Shown: positions 1 to 9,083 of the stretch, piece after piece
How the letters are laid out: the number at the start of each line of letters is the position of its first letter
How positions within the stretch are numbered: the stretch's first letter is position 1
Assembly: GCA_019359675.1 (NCBI GenBank)
Contig: JAHHGX010000020.1
Coordinates: 1 to 64,000, forward strand
Direction of reading: 5' to 3'
Length of the DNA: 64,000 nucleotides
From: Calothrix sp. FI2-JRJ7
GTDB taxonomy: Bacteria > Cyanobacteriota > Cyanobacteriia > Cyanobacteriales > Nostocaceae
The notes under the pieces: generated by a model
Databases searched by the model: none
The model's input: the letters and a program-made list of their open reading frames with translations, nothing else
Told to the model about the DNA's origin: nothing
Position numbers and translations under genes: made by a program

Positions 1-118
1 CTTAAAACTAAAATCCTCAAATTTATTGACTATTTTAATAAAACAATGGCTAAACCTTTTAAGTGGACATACAAGGGCAAAGTTTTGGCTATCTGATACT
101 TGGCTTATTTACGCCAAG

Positions 119-274
119 CTATACTAGTTTTTCGAGCTTGTTGACAACTCGGTTTGCTTGTTGCTCGATGCTGCGCTCGAATATAGTACGAACAAAGCGT
201 CCGTTACCAAAGTTCTTGTAACGCTTGGCATAAGCAAGTTCAAAAGCTCTTTGTAGAACAATACAAGCAGTCAA
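119..274 (-). pseudogene. C-terminal remnant of a CbbX/SpoVK-like AAA+ ATPase
   Basis: About 52 codons stay open on the minus strand and end in TAG at 119-121. The translation contains AYAKRYKNFGNGRFVRTIFE followed by RSIEQQANRV. This matches the C-terminal lid of CbxX/CfqX (SpoVK-like) AAA+ ATPases, where GNGR-x-VRN-x-FE is a typical pattern. A stop lies just upstream (275-277), and no P-loop or Walker B region is present nearby, so only the tail survives. I infer a decayed gene whose body was lost. It could also be the 3' exon of a rearranged gene continuing outside the window, but the upstream stop argues against that. Confidence 0.6.
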
Positions 275-811
275 TTATTCACGCGCGCGCGGGTGAGACA
301 TGATGATAACCAAAAAACAAAACGCGCGCGAACTACACAACTCTACAATCACAGAATTATCATTATGTTTATTCGCTCCATCTGCTTCTTTCTTAGCGCT
401 ATGAAGAGTACTTTGCGGTTCATTCAACCTGCCAAATTTTAATGACATAAACTATCTTGTGGTCAGGTGCGTGAAAGCAGTTTAATTTTTCACTCTTGCT
501 GAAAATTGTAATGGCTTTCACAGCACCCTACTCCTCTTCCTTTGTGACCTTTGTGTCTAAGAAAGCGGGAAATCCTCGCTCCTTATGTGGTTTATCCCTA
601 TACCCCTCTGTGTTCTCCGTGTCTCTGTGGTAAAAGAATTAACTGGACTGCACATCTGGGACAGATATGCTACAACATCTCAAATTTTATAAAAGAAACA
701 AGTAGTTGACGATTCGATTGTAAAAGCTTAGATTATTAATATATTTGTACCAAATATTAAGCTGTCTGTTGATGTCTGTTTAATTAACATTTTTTTACAA
801 CACCCATCACT
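275..811. other. Intergenic stretch with decayed and repeat-derived sequence
   Basis: No convincing gene is seen. The stretch holds CGCGCG-rich patches near 281-292 and 324-329. Around 540-650 it has a degenerate pattern of the type GTGTTCTCCGTGTCTCTGTG, also seen inverted near 48135 and in related form near 13405, which is a dispersed intergenic repeat. A minus-strand frame around 300-450 is open but not recognisable. The right end carries the promoter of the ligase gene and an interrupted inverted repeat of the TTAATA...TATTAA type at about 736-761. Confidence 0.5.
706..734 (+). promoter_or_regulatory. Candidate sigma-70 type promoter of the ligase gene
   Basis: TTGACG at 706-711 and TAGATT at 729-734 are separated by 17 bases and lie about 78 bases before the ATG of the ligase gene. 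Spacing and -35 match a housekeeping cyanobacterial promoter. A near-palindrome just downstream (736-761) could be an operator. This is a pattern match only. Confidence 0.4.
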
Positions 812-2068
812 ATGAACATCTCTGAATATATAGAATCTAAGCGTCATGCTATAAAGAAAGTTTCTAGCGATATCCGCGAACGTTGGAATAACCGTTTGGT
901 AAAGAACTCATGGCATTTGCAAGGAAGTGACGGCGCCGCTCAATATTTAGCAAATTATGGTAACAACATTGGTATTGCCAAAGTTCTCGCGTTTGCGATA
1001 TGCGCGGAGTCAGAAGGATATCCGGAAGTTGCGATGGGGTTTTGGGAGAAAGCTTTTGAAATTGAAACAGGTGCGGCGCCAACTGTTCCAAAAAAAACAA
1101 AACCAACTGTTACGGGCACAGTGTCTACAGTTATTGCAGAAGCGGCGCCAAAACTAGTTGAAGAGTTACCATCACATTTACAGCCAGGACGCATCGTAAC
1201 AATGCAGGCAGTTGATGCACCTTTAGATAGAGAATATTATATTAATTCTCCTGATTATTGGGGACAACCGAAACGTGATGGTAACAGGTTGGTAGTAGTG
1301 GCAACGAAAGATAAAGTTTACTATCAATCACGTTCGACCAATATAAAAGCACAACCAGCAATAGAAATTAATAATCTATTACTTGAACTAGCAAATCAAA
1401 TAGGTACTTTTGTACTTGACGGTGAGTTATACTTCTTGTCATCAACAGGTAGTGAACATCGAACTGCACCGCAAGCAGCGATGGTAAATGAGATAAACGG
1501 GCAACCTGTTGTTGCAAAACCAATTTACGCTATTTTCAAAGCTTTATGGTTTTCGGGAAAAGATTTAACGACGGCAAGTGAAGCTGAACGCATCGAAGCT
1601 GGAGAGGAAATAGGTAAGCATTTAGATAAGCAATATTTTGAAGTCGTTCCAACTGCTAAAACTCAACCAGAGAAGACATCTTTAGCAGCGGAACAAGAAT
1701 CTGAAGGACGAGAAGGTGAGATATGGGTATCAAATAGCTGCCAATATGTTGGCGGTAAAGATACGCGCGCTTACGTAATGGTACGGACAAAATATAATTT
1801 GGAATTGGATTTATTCATTACCGAATGTACAAAAACAACAGTAGCTGGTAGACCTTTTAGTGCGCTGAATGTCGCACAAGAAGTTAAGAGTAAATTAGTA
1901 CCAATGGGTTCAGTTGGAACAGGATTTTCGCAACATGATATGGAAGAAATTGCTCGGCGCCATTTAGCAAACCCTGGAAGCGTTAAAATTACAGTACGGT
2001 GTCAAGGTTTAACCGAACGTGGAAAATTATGGCACGCGCGCTTTATAGGAATTTGCGAAGATAAATGA
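812..2068 (+). CDS. ATP-dependent DNA ligase-like nucleotidyltransferase
   Basis: 418 residues. The central domain has the covalent nucleotidyltransferase motif I KRDGNR (K154 to R159), where K154 would be adenylated. Motif III follows as FVLDGELYF, motif IV as EGREGEIWV and motif V as the region around VRTKYNLELDLFI. The C-terminal 80 residues (VGTGFSQHDME) look like the OB-fold of ATP-dependent DNA ligases. The first 130 residues are a less conserved, Ala/Pro/Thr-rich N-terminal part. The family seals nicks using ATP; cyanobacteria normally rely on NAD-dependent LigA, so this is an accessory ligase. The stop is followed 12 bases later by a glycosyltransferase start. RNA ligase activity cannot be excluded. 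Confidence 0.8.
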   Translation: MNISEYIESKRHAIKKVSSDIRERWNNRLVKNSWHLQGSDGAAQYLANYGNNIGIAKVLAFAICAESEGYPEVAMGFWEKAFEIETGAAPTVPKKTKPTVTGTVSTVIAEAAPKLVEELPSHLQPGRIVTMQAVDAPLDREYYINSPDYWGQPKRDGNRLVVVATKDKVYYQSRSTNIKAQPAIEINNLLLELANQIGTFVLDGELYFLSSTGSEHRTAPQAAMVNEINGQPVVAKPIYAIFKALWFSGKDLTTASEAERIEAGEEIGKHLDKQYFEVVPTAKTQPEKTSLAAEQESEGREGEIWVSNSCQYVGGKDTRAYVMVRTKYNLELDLFITECTKTTVAGRPFSALNVAQEVKSKLVPMGSVGTGFSQHDMEEIARRHLANPGSVKITVRCQGLTERGKLWHARFIGICEDK

Positions 2069-2080
2069 GTTTATTTGAAG

Positions 2081-3586
2081 ATGAAAAATGTAACAAAATT
2101 TAATTGGAAAAAATTTTTATGGTTCAATTTATTTATACCTGGTGCATTTTTTATCTTCGCTATTTGCTTTATGCCAATCTGGCGAGTGTTTGAATTTGAT
2201 ACAAGCGATGAAGGAATTGAATTAATTAAAACCTCTCTATATTTGCAGGGGTTTGATTTATATACACAGATATGGAATGACCAACCGCCGTTATCAACTA
2301 TAATTTTATCTTACTGGTTTCGTTGGTTTGGTGAGTCGATAGTTTCTGCGAGAATTTTAGTTTTATGTTCTTCAACGATACTTGTTTGGTCATTTTGTCA
2401 AACTCTACGTATTTATGTAGGTAATATTACAGCAACTTTCAGCGCCTTTTTTTTAACTATTTCTTGTAATTTTTTGAGAGTTAGTGTTTCGGCAATGATT
2501 GGTCAGCCTGCGTTAGCAATGGCAATGATGTCTATATATATGTTAACGCTGTATAGACAGAAATTGTCAAAGAGTTTAATTGTAATGTCTGGTATTTTTT
2601 TAGCTCTGTCTCTGCAAATAAAATTATTTACTGTTTTTTTAGTTCCGTTGATTATACTAGAGTTAATTAAAATAAATTTTGAAAAAAATTCTCAGACATC
2701 AAAAAAGCGTATATTTATTGATATTATTTTTTGGTTAACTTCTTGTGGATGTATTTTTATCTTAATTGGCTTAATTTCCAATTCATTGAGTTACGAACAA
2801 CTATTTGATTCTCATTTTGATGAAGATGTCAAAACAGCCTTTGATGTAGGAAAGAGCGTAAAACTAACGCTTTTATTTTTGCTACAAGATTTTGATTATA
2901 TACTCTTAGCAATTCCAGCGATAATTATTATCTTCAAAAAACACGAATGGACTAAGGCTTTCCCTGTAATTTGGCTGTTGAGCGCTTTTTTGCTGATCCT
3001 AACTCATAAACCTGTTTGGTATCATCATTATCTGTTAATTTCAATACCTCTGACTTGGGTGGCTACCTATGGAGTGAAATTAGGATTTGATTTTTTAATT
3101 AAGAAACGTGATAAATTATCAAAAATATCATTAGCTAGATTATCAGCTTATTTTTTAATATTTTCTCTGATTCTAGTTCCAATAAAGTTAAGTGTTATAA
3201 CACTCGAAAATAATAAATATATTCAAGAGAGCCAAGAAAAGGTTGAATTATTAAACGTTGTATTAAAGCATAAGCAAAATACGCAATGGATATTTACAGA
3301 TTGCCCTATTTATGCATTTTACTCTGGTTTACGTGTTCCACCAGAGGTAGCTGTTTTATCGCACATCAGACTTAACTCCAACACAATAACGCGCGAGCAG
3401 TTTCTCTCAGTCTTTAAAAATTACCGTCCTGAACAAGCTTTATTTTGCAAATCTAGAATGATTCGCGATTACGTTGATGATCCAATCAGTCAATATTATA
3501 CAAAAACATTTGAAAACGGCGCCGGGACTCATTACTTATTAAAAGATAATTTAATCCCCCCAACCCCCCTTAATAAGGGGGGCTAA
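2081..3586 (+). CDS. Multi-pass membrane glycosyltransferase (GT39/ArnT-PMT type)
   Basis: About 501 residues with roughly ten hydrophobic segments and a periplasmic N-terminal loop reading DTSDEGIELIKTSLYLQG...NDQPPLST. That layout, with acidic residues after TM1 and a D-x-PPL loop, is typical of lipid-linked sugar transferases of the PMT/ArnT/RgtA group. The ATG at 2081 is preferred over an in-frame TTG six bases earlier. The last residues (IPPTPLNKGG) and the stop are encoded by an intergenic repeat, so the native C-terminus has probably been replaced. It is likely co-transcribed with the ligase, but no functional link is evident. Donor and acceptor are unknown. Confidence 0.75.
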   Translation: MKNVTKFNWKKFLWFNLFIPGAFFIFAICFMPIWRVFEFDTSDEGIELIKTSLYLQGFDLYTQIWNDQPPLSTIILSYWFRWFGESIVSARILVLCSSTILVWSFCQTLRIYVGNITATFSAFFLTISCNFLRVSVSAMIGQPALAMAMMSIYMLTLYRQKLSKSLIVMSGIFLALSLQIKLFTVFLVPLIILELIKINFEKNSQTSKKRIFIDIIFWLTSCGCIFILIGLISNSLSYEQLFDSHFDEDVKTAFDVGKSVKLTLLFLLQDFDYILLAIPAIIIIFKKHEWTKAFPVIWLLSAFLLILTHKPVWYHHYLLISIPLTWVATYGVKLGFDFLIKKRDKLSKISLARLSAYFLIFSLILVPIKLSVITLENNKYIQESQEKVELLNVVLKHKQNTQWIFTDCPIYAFYSGLRVPPEVAVLSHIRLNSNTITREQFLSVFKNYRPEQALFCKSRMIRDYVDDPISQYYTKTFENGAGTHYLLKDNLIPPTPLNKGG

Positions 3587-3672
3587 GACTTGTTTCCCTT
3601 CTTGTCCCTCCCCTTATTAAAAGGGTTATTTCCTTTCTTGTCCCCCCGCGATTTCGGGGGCTAGGGGGATTT
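3551..3672. repeat. C/G-rich palindromic intergenic repeats
   Basis: Several imperfect inverted repeats are built from runs such as CCCCCC-TTAATAAGGGGGG, CCCTTATTAAAAGGG and CCCCCCGCGATTTCGGGGG. This is a dispersed repeat type common between genes in filamentous cyanobacteria. It overlaps the 3' end of the glycosyltransferase gene, supplying its last codons, and may act as a bidirectional terminator between convergent genes. Confidence 0.7.
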
Positions 3673-3684
3673 ATTTTAAGTAAA

Positions 3685-4092
3685 TTAATTACTAATAACA
3701 CGCTGCGAACTAACTTTCATCGAAATCAACCAAGAAAAGCCAATTAAAGAAGAATATCCCCCAAACAAAAAGGCGCCATATCTTCCTGCTGTTTCAGGTT
3801 GCATATTCACCATTAATTCAGAAAAAGTCGAAAGCACCAGCACTTCACCCAGCATTCCCGGTAAAGCAAGACACATTGCCCCATGTAACCAATATTGTGA
3901 TTCAATACGGCACCACTTCATTAGTCCTATACCAATAGCACTGTACAAAGCACCAGTAACAATCACATTTAACCAATACCCAACCGTAGAGCTTTCAAAG
4001 AAGTATGACCCAGCCAAACGGTAAACAAATGTACCTATTGCCCAAATAATCACACCAAGGGAAAAGAGAATGATTCCATCTTTACGACTCAT
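3685..4092 (-). CDS. Small four-helix membrane protein, TetR-linked
   Basis: 135 residues from the ATG at 4092 (MSRKDGIILFSLGVIIW). An upstream in-frame start would run through the shared operator region and is less likely. Four hydrophobic segments are visible with short loops and no catalytic motif. I do not recognise the family. It is divergent from a TetR-type regulator, with two near-perfect palindromes in between, so it is the probable target of that repressor. Small integral membrane proteins in this position are often transporters of the DoxX or multidrug type, but nothing here proves that. Confidence 0.7.
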   Translation of the reverse strand: MSRKDGIILFSLGVIIWAIGTFVYRLAGSYFFESSTVGYWLNVIVTGALYSAIGIGLMKWCRIESQYWLHGAMCLALPGMLGEVLVLSTFSELMVNMQPETAGRYGAFLFGGYSSLIGFSWLISMKVSSQRVISN

Positions 4093-4109
4093 AGCTACTT
4101 CCTTCCATG

Positions 4110-4160
4110 TTAATGTAATAGCTGTTACGTTAATAATTAGTGTAATAGGCATTACGTTAA
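4110..4160. promoter_or_regulatory. Twin palindromic operators between the TetR gene and its divergent neighbour
   Basis: Two 24-base near-palindromes, 4110-4133 and 4137-4160, share the form TTA-nn-GTAATAG-nn-TTAC-nn-TAA, with centres 27 bases apart. Both arms of each copy match except for a few central or arm positions. Their location between divergent starts (4092 minus, 4167 plus) is the classic arrangement for an autoregulated TetR repressor. The copy at 4137-4160 ends six bases before the TetR ATG. Confidence 0.75.
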
Positions 4161-4166
4161 CTGTCA

Positions 4167-4703
4167 ATGAGTAGACCACCCGAACCTCAAAAAAAGGAAG
4201 AGCTTTTAGAAAAGTGTTTGAATGCTGCCATAGAAACAGGCAGCTTAGACTGTAGTATTAACGTCATTGCCAAGCGTATTGGTACAAGTGGACGGATGCT
4301 GGTGTATCACTTTGGCTCGAAGCAAGAGTTGGAGAAGCAAGTAATTAGTCTTTTAGAAAGGCGCCTGCGTGATAAGTTATGGTCATTCCAATCCACAGAA
4401 GATGGAGATACATTAAAAGCTTTGCTTCAAATGTGGGAGCATTTTACATCATTAGAAATGTATGGTTTGCTCAAACTCACGATGGAATTAAACCAGCGCG
4501 CGGTACAAGGTGATATAGAAACGCGGCAATTTTTAGAGCTTGAAAGTCAAAAGTGGCTCGAAGCCCTATCACAGCTTTTACACGATGAGGATATGGCATT
4601 GATGTTGCTGCACTTATTTCAAGGCGCCGTTCTAGATTATCTCACGACAGGAAACGCGGGGCGTGGAGAGCAAACAATTAGAAATTTTATCAGATTAACA
4701 TAA
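4167..4703 (+). CDS. TetR/AcrR family transcriptional regulator
   Basis: 178 residues. The N-terminal helix-turn-helix covers about residues 10-55 and includes VIAKRIGTSGRMLVYHFGSK, the usual TetR recognition region (ASxxLYYHFxSK). The remaining helical part is the ligand and dimer domain, which is poorly conserved in this family. It would bind the twin palindromes directly upstream and repress both itself and the divergent membrane protein until an unknown ligand releases it. GGCGCC occurs twice in the gene. The start is taken at the first ATG after the operators. Confidence 0.85.
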   Translation: MSRPPEPQKKEELLEKCLNAAIETGSLDCSINVIAKRIGTSGRMLVYHFGSKQELEKQVISLLERRLRDKLWSFQSTEDGDTLKALLQMWEHFTSLEMYGLLKLTMELNQRAVQGDIETRQFLELESQKWLEALSQLLHDEDMALMLLHLFQGAVLDYLTTGNAGRGEQTIRNFIRLT

Positions 4704-4853
4704 GGCTATTGTAAACAATGTTAACAAAAAGACTAATTTGGGAACATTAATACAAAGAATGTCAGAAGCAATACCCGCACTTCTCACTTTAGTTGTGTTC
4801 GCTCTGTCAGAAAGATGCGATGAGAAATCCGGGTAAAGTTCTCACATAAGAGT

Positions 4854-5264
4854 TTGGTGACAATTGGGTTGGTTTGTTTATATTTTACTTCAGGATTGTT
4901 TGAAATATCAGTTGATGTTGTAGACGCAAGTCGTTTAATTGTTCAGGGTTGTCTAGCATATAAAGGTAATTCATTTATTATGACTGGACGTGGAGGTTTA
5001 CCACCTTTACCCAACTCTCAAGGGCGCAGTAATCTTGCTTTGGGTGTTGATTGGTTTGAAAATAGAGTTTTGCAACAGGCAAGAGAGACTATAAAACATA
5101 ATAATATCTCACGTTTCCCAATCCATTCATATGTAAAGCAAAATCAAATCGTGGAAGCGTCGAGTTGGCAAATTAATCAAAAAGGTGAAGTATTACTAAC
5201 TGCCCCTAAACCTATAACTAAATTATTTTCATCTACTTCATATCCAGGTATAAAATGTTATTAA
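4854..5264 (+). pseudogene. C-terminal remnant of a filamentous haemagglutinin-like secreted protein
   Basis: The frame is open for about 136 codons but the only starts are TTG/GTG. The translation contains VDASRLIVQGC, GNSFIMTGRGGLPPLPN and ALGVDW. These are the conserved tail of large cyanobacterial two-partner-secretion (TpsA-like) proteins with CHAT or beta-helix regions, normally over 700 residues long. No signal peptide, TPS domain or beta-helix repeats precede it. I infer the last 5-10% of a lost gene. It may still be transcribed as a short ORF. Confidence 0.65.
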
Positions 5265-5393
5265 TTCTGTGGAGTTGTAGGTGAGGCAAAGCCCTACTTA
5301 CATTTCCGAATTAAGGAGAAAAGGAAGATTTTATGGAAATATTTGAGTTAACAATGTAACCTTTGTAGATAAACTTATAATTGCGGTAAAACT

Positions 5394-5627
5394 ATGCCAA
5401 GCAACATAATTATTTTAATCGCTGCATTAATTATTGCTTTTTTTGTCTTTAGAGCTTTACTTAATGTAACAAAAACACTTATTAGTACAGCTATTACGAT
5501 TCTTGTCGTTGTAGTTATACTATCAGTTTTTGGTGTTGCTCCTCAAGACTTAATGCAGGAGCTAAAAAACTTACCTCAAATAATTGGACGCTCAATAACG
5601 GAAATCAGGAAGCTGTTTGGATTTTAA
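5394..5627 (+). CDS. Small membrane protein of unknown function
   Basis: 77 residues with two adjacent hydrophobic helices (about residues 3-20 and 30-48) and an amphipathic basic tail ending ITEIRKLFGF. I do not recognise a named family; proteins of this shape are conserved and unannotated in filamentous cyanobacteria. It sits alone between the haemagglutinin relic and the convergent psbA gene. The ATG is the first in the frame. Confidence 0.6.
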   Translation: MPSNIIILIAALIIAFFVFRALLNVTKTLISTAITILVVVVILSVFGVAPQDLMQELKNLPQIIGRSITEIRKLFGF

Positions 5628-5741
5628 AGACTTTCTTCTTATTGGTGCATCAAAATCCGTAATTATACTCGTGGTTGAGTTTGTTCAGACTTATGTAATT
5701 TTAAATATGTGTAATAAGTTTCGGCGCCTATTAATACATGC

Positions 5742-5770
5742 AAAAAGCGCCCCCTGTGAAGGGAGCGCTT
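5742..5770 (-). terminator. Rho-independent terminator of psbA
   Basis: On the minus strand AAGCGCTCCC and GGGGCGCTT form a stem of about ten pairs with one mismatch and a short loop, followed by TTTTTG. It lies 24 bases beyond the psbA stop, as expected for an abundant transcript. Confidence 0.8.
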
Positions 5771-5793
5771 AAGCGTTGGTTATTCAACTAGAA

Positions 5794-6906
<1,113 letters not shown>

Positions 6907-6936
6907 TCAGGTAGATTTATTTACCTGATGTAAATT

Positions 6937-6965
6937 ATCTTAATGTATATATTTCTATTTGTAAA
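6937..6965 (-). promoter_or_regulatory. psbA promoter and leader hairpin
   Basis: On the minus strand TTTACA (6960-6965) and TAAGAT (6937-6942) are spaced by 17 bases, about 61 bases before the ATG. The leader carries a hairpin with arms CAGGTA/TACCTG at 6908-6927. The rest of the gap up to 7191 is AT-rich, with one GGCGCC near 7090 and no gene visible. Confidence 0.65.
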
Positions 6966-7191
6966 GCTTATTAAGAATTTATATATATTTCAAGCAAAAA
7001 GCTTGCATAGTAAGGGTTTAAGCTTAAAAAATATTAGCTTATTATGAGTGAATACGCGAACTTTAATACTTTTGGCATATTTCTTTTGATGCGCTTGAGG
7101 CGCCTGAAAGGTTGAATTTACGTTTATTGTTAAGCAATGTAAAGCATATATGGAAGCGATTGCTCACTGTTTATATTAAAAACTGGATGGG

Positions 7192-8292
7192 CTAACTAAA
7201 GTTGAGATTTGAAAGTTGTTGGGGGATGTTGAGCGCTAAAAATCTGTCGAGTGCTATGTATATCCAGTGTAGTGATGCTTGTTGGTCTTGACTGATGTTC
7301 TGAAATCCTAGTGCGTATCCTAGTTGCTGGTCTGCGGGATGCATCGGTATTGTGTAGATGTCGCATATGTTGGGATAGTCGGCTTGCATCTTAATTAAGG
7401 TGTTTTGAGCGTCGATGAGAAGCATCTCTATATTATGTTTACTTTTGTAAGGAAAATCGATTTGCCATGCTCGCACTTGTATGGCGTTACAGTCTGGGTC
7501 TTGAGGCGCCGCCATTTTGATTGGGTCTACTTCGATATCAATACCTAAATATAGACTTTTGCGCGGCGACATGAAAAAGTTGTCTTCAGATTCTCTGGCT
7601 ACTGGGTACAAAATATAAAATCCTACGGCGTTTTGAGTGTCACGGCGCCGCAATACACGCATGGACGCTGGATATAATACTGCCCATTCACGTAAAATTC
7701 TGGCTATTCGCTGCGGAACAACGACATTTTTATTATCAATCCAGTTGTAGTAACGTGATAAAAAAGTCGCTACAGGTATAGCATCGACTCGCGGATTGAA
7801 GGCATCAGGAAATAATTCAATTGTATTAGTATCAATTAAGCTATTAGGTGGTAATAAGGATTTAACGCGAATACATATATTGTTGCCATCAAATTTCTTC
7901 TCGATTAATCCTAAACCAACAAACTTATCAATCATCATACCCGCAGCTCTATCGCTACCTCGGTCGGAGTCTCCGTAAAATACGGATTGTGCTTCCCGAT
8001 GTGTACATTGCACAAACCCTGATGGTAAATCAAGCTCTTTTAAGGGTAATTCTAGGCGCCTGTCGAATTCGTGCTGCTGTTTGAGGAACAAATATGCCCA
8101 TAACTTAACAAAGTACTCAGCCCGACGACGTGTCAAACCGACTTGTCCCTGTAACTGGGAAACATATTTATGCTGTTCAGATATTGGGAAGTATTCGTTG
8201 AGATTGTAAGCATCCATTGGAATTGGTAGATAAGTTAATTTGAGGGCAAAGAACCCTTGCACACCGTACTTAAAAACTTCACCCAAATTCAC
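7192..8292 (-). CDS. Conserved protein of unknown function, possible winged-helix N-terminus
   Basis: 366 residues, soluble, no signal peptide. I do not recognise the family. Residues 30-150 are helical and charged, with a pattern (LTRRRAEYFVKLWAYLFL, then AAGMMIDKFVGLGLIEKKFDG) that resembles a replication-initiator-like or winged-helix fold. The C-terminal part (about 240-366) alternates strands and helices and includes IPMHPADQQLGYALGFQNI, which is weakly reminiscent of an acetyltransferase motif. It is divergent from the PAS-LuxR regulator with 128 bases between starts, so shared control is plausible. Function is unassigned. Confidence 0.65.
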   Translation of the reverse strand: MNLGEVFKYGVQGFFALKLTYLPIPMDAYNLNEYFPISEQHKYVSQLQGQVGLTRRRAEYFVKLWAYLFLKQQHEFDRRLELPLKELDLPSGFVQCTHREAQSVFYGDSDRGSDRAAGMMIDKFVGLGLIEKKFDGNNICIRVKSLLPPNSLIDTNTIELFPDAFNPRVDAIPVATFLSRYYNWIDNKNVVVPQRIARILREWAVLYPASMRVLRRRDTQNAVGFYILYPVARESEDNFFMSPRKSLYLGIDIEVDPIKMAAPQDPDCNAIQVRAWQIDFPYKSKHNIEMLLIDAQNTLIKMQADYPNICDIYTIPMHPADQQLGYALGFQNISQDQQASLHWIYIALDRFLALNIPQQLSNLNFS

Positions 8293-8420
8293 CTTAATTC
8301 CGCAAGATTAGATGCATGTTGATTTTCTTCAGGGTAGTTGTAGACATTACCGCATCGTCATTGTGCCTACAGGTACTCTTATTTGACAATGCTGCTTAAT
8401 TGTTAATAAGGAACTATACA

Positions 8421-9044
8421 ATGGCTCAATTTGACCTACAAAATAATTATATCACCGCATCTACCGAAAGTTATATTTTTGATAATGATTCGCTGAAGAG
8501 TATACAGAAAAGTGAAGAAATATATCTATTGCAAGCTGTAATCGAAGGTTTTGTAGATGGGATAATAATACTGACACCCGAAATGAAATTACTGCATGTA
8601 AATGAATATGCTCGTAATATATGTAACAAACTTACAGGTTTATACTTAGAACAAATAATCCCCGAAGAAATTTGGAATGTTTGTGAGTCATTAATTGAAA
8701 GTCGCGAGCTTTTCCCTGACAGTAATATATTTATGGAGCTTGAAGTTGAGAAAAACTCGAAAAAAGTGCGAATCCGTGCGCGCTGGTTAGAGATGGATGA
8801 TAACAAGAACGAATATATGATTGTTACTCTAGAAGATTGCCATGAGTCAAATCAGAGTATTGCGATACGAGATGCAAAGAAATATGGTTTGACAGAGCGT
8901 GAAACTCAAGTTTGGTTACTACGTAAAGCTAATCTTTCGTATAAGGAAATTGCGGCGCGACTTTACATTACAATCAATACAGTTAAAAAGCATCTTAAAA
9001 GTATTTATGCTAAACAACAGGATATGGTGTGGTTGGAATCTTAA
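8421..9044 (+). CDS. PAS-LuxR (NarL/FixJ type) transcriptional regulator
   Basis: 207 residues from the ATG at 8421, preceded by AAGGA (8408-8413). An in-frame TTG 21 bases earlier is less likely. Residues about 35-140 look like a PAS domain (VIEGFVDGIIILTPEMKLLHVNE and a closing VTLED strand). The C-terminus carries the LuxR helix-turn-helix GLTERETQVWLL, LSYKEIAARLYI and TVKKHLKSIYAK. There is no receiver domain, so signal input would come through the PAS pocket. cofG starts 40 bases downstream on the same strand and may be co-transcribed. Confidence 0.85.
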   Translation: MAQFDLQNNYITASTESYIFDNDSLKSIQKSEEIYLLQAVIEGFVDGIIILTPEMKLLHVNEYARNICNKLTGLYLEQIIPEEIWNVCESLIESRELFPDSNIFMELEVEKNSKKVRIRARWLEMDDNKNEYMIVTLEDCHESNQSIAIRDAKKYGLTERETQVWLLRKANLSYKEIAARLYITINTVKKHLKSIYAKQQDMVWLES

Positions 9045-9083
9045 ATTAGTTATGAGGAACGGAGTTATGAGGAATGGAGTTTT

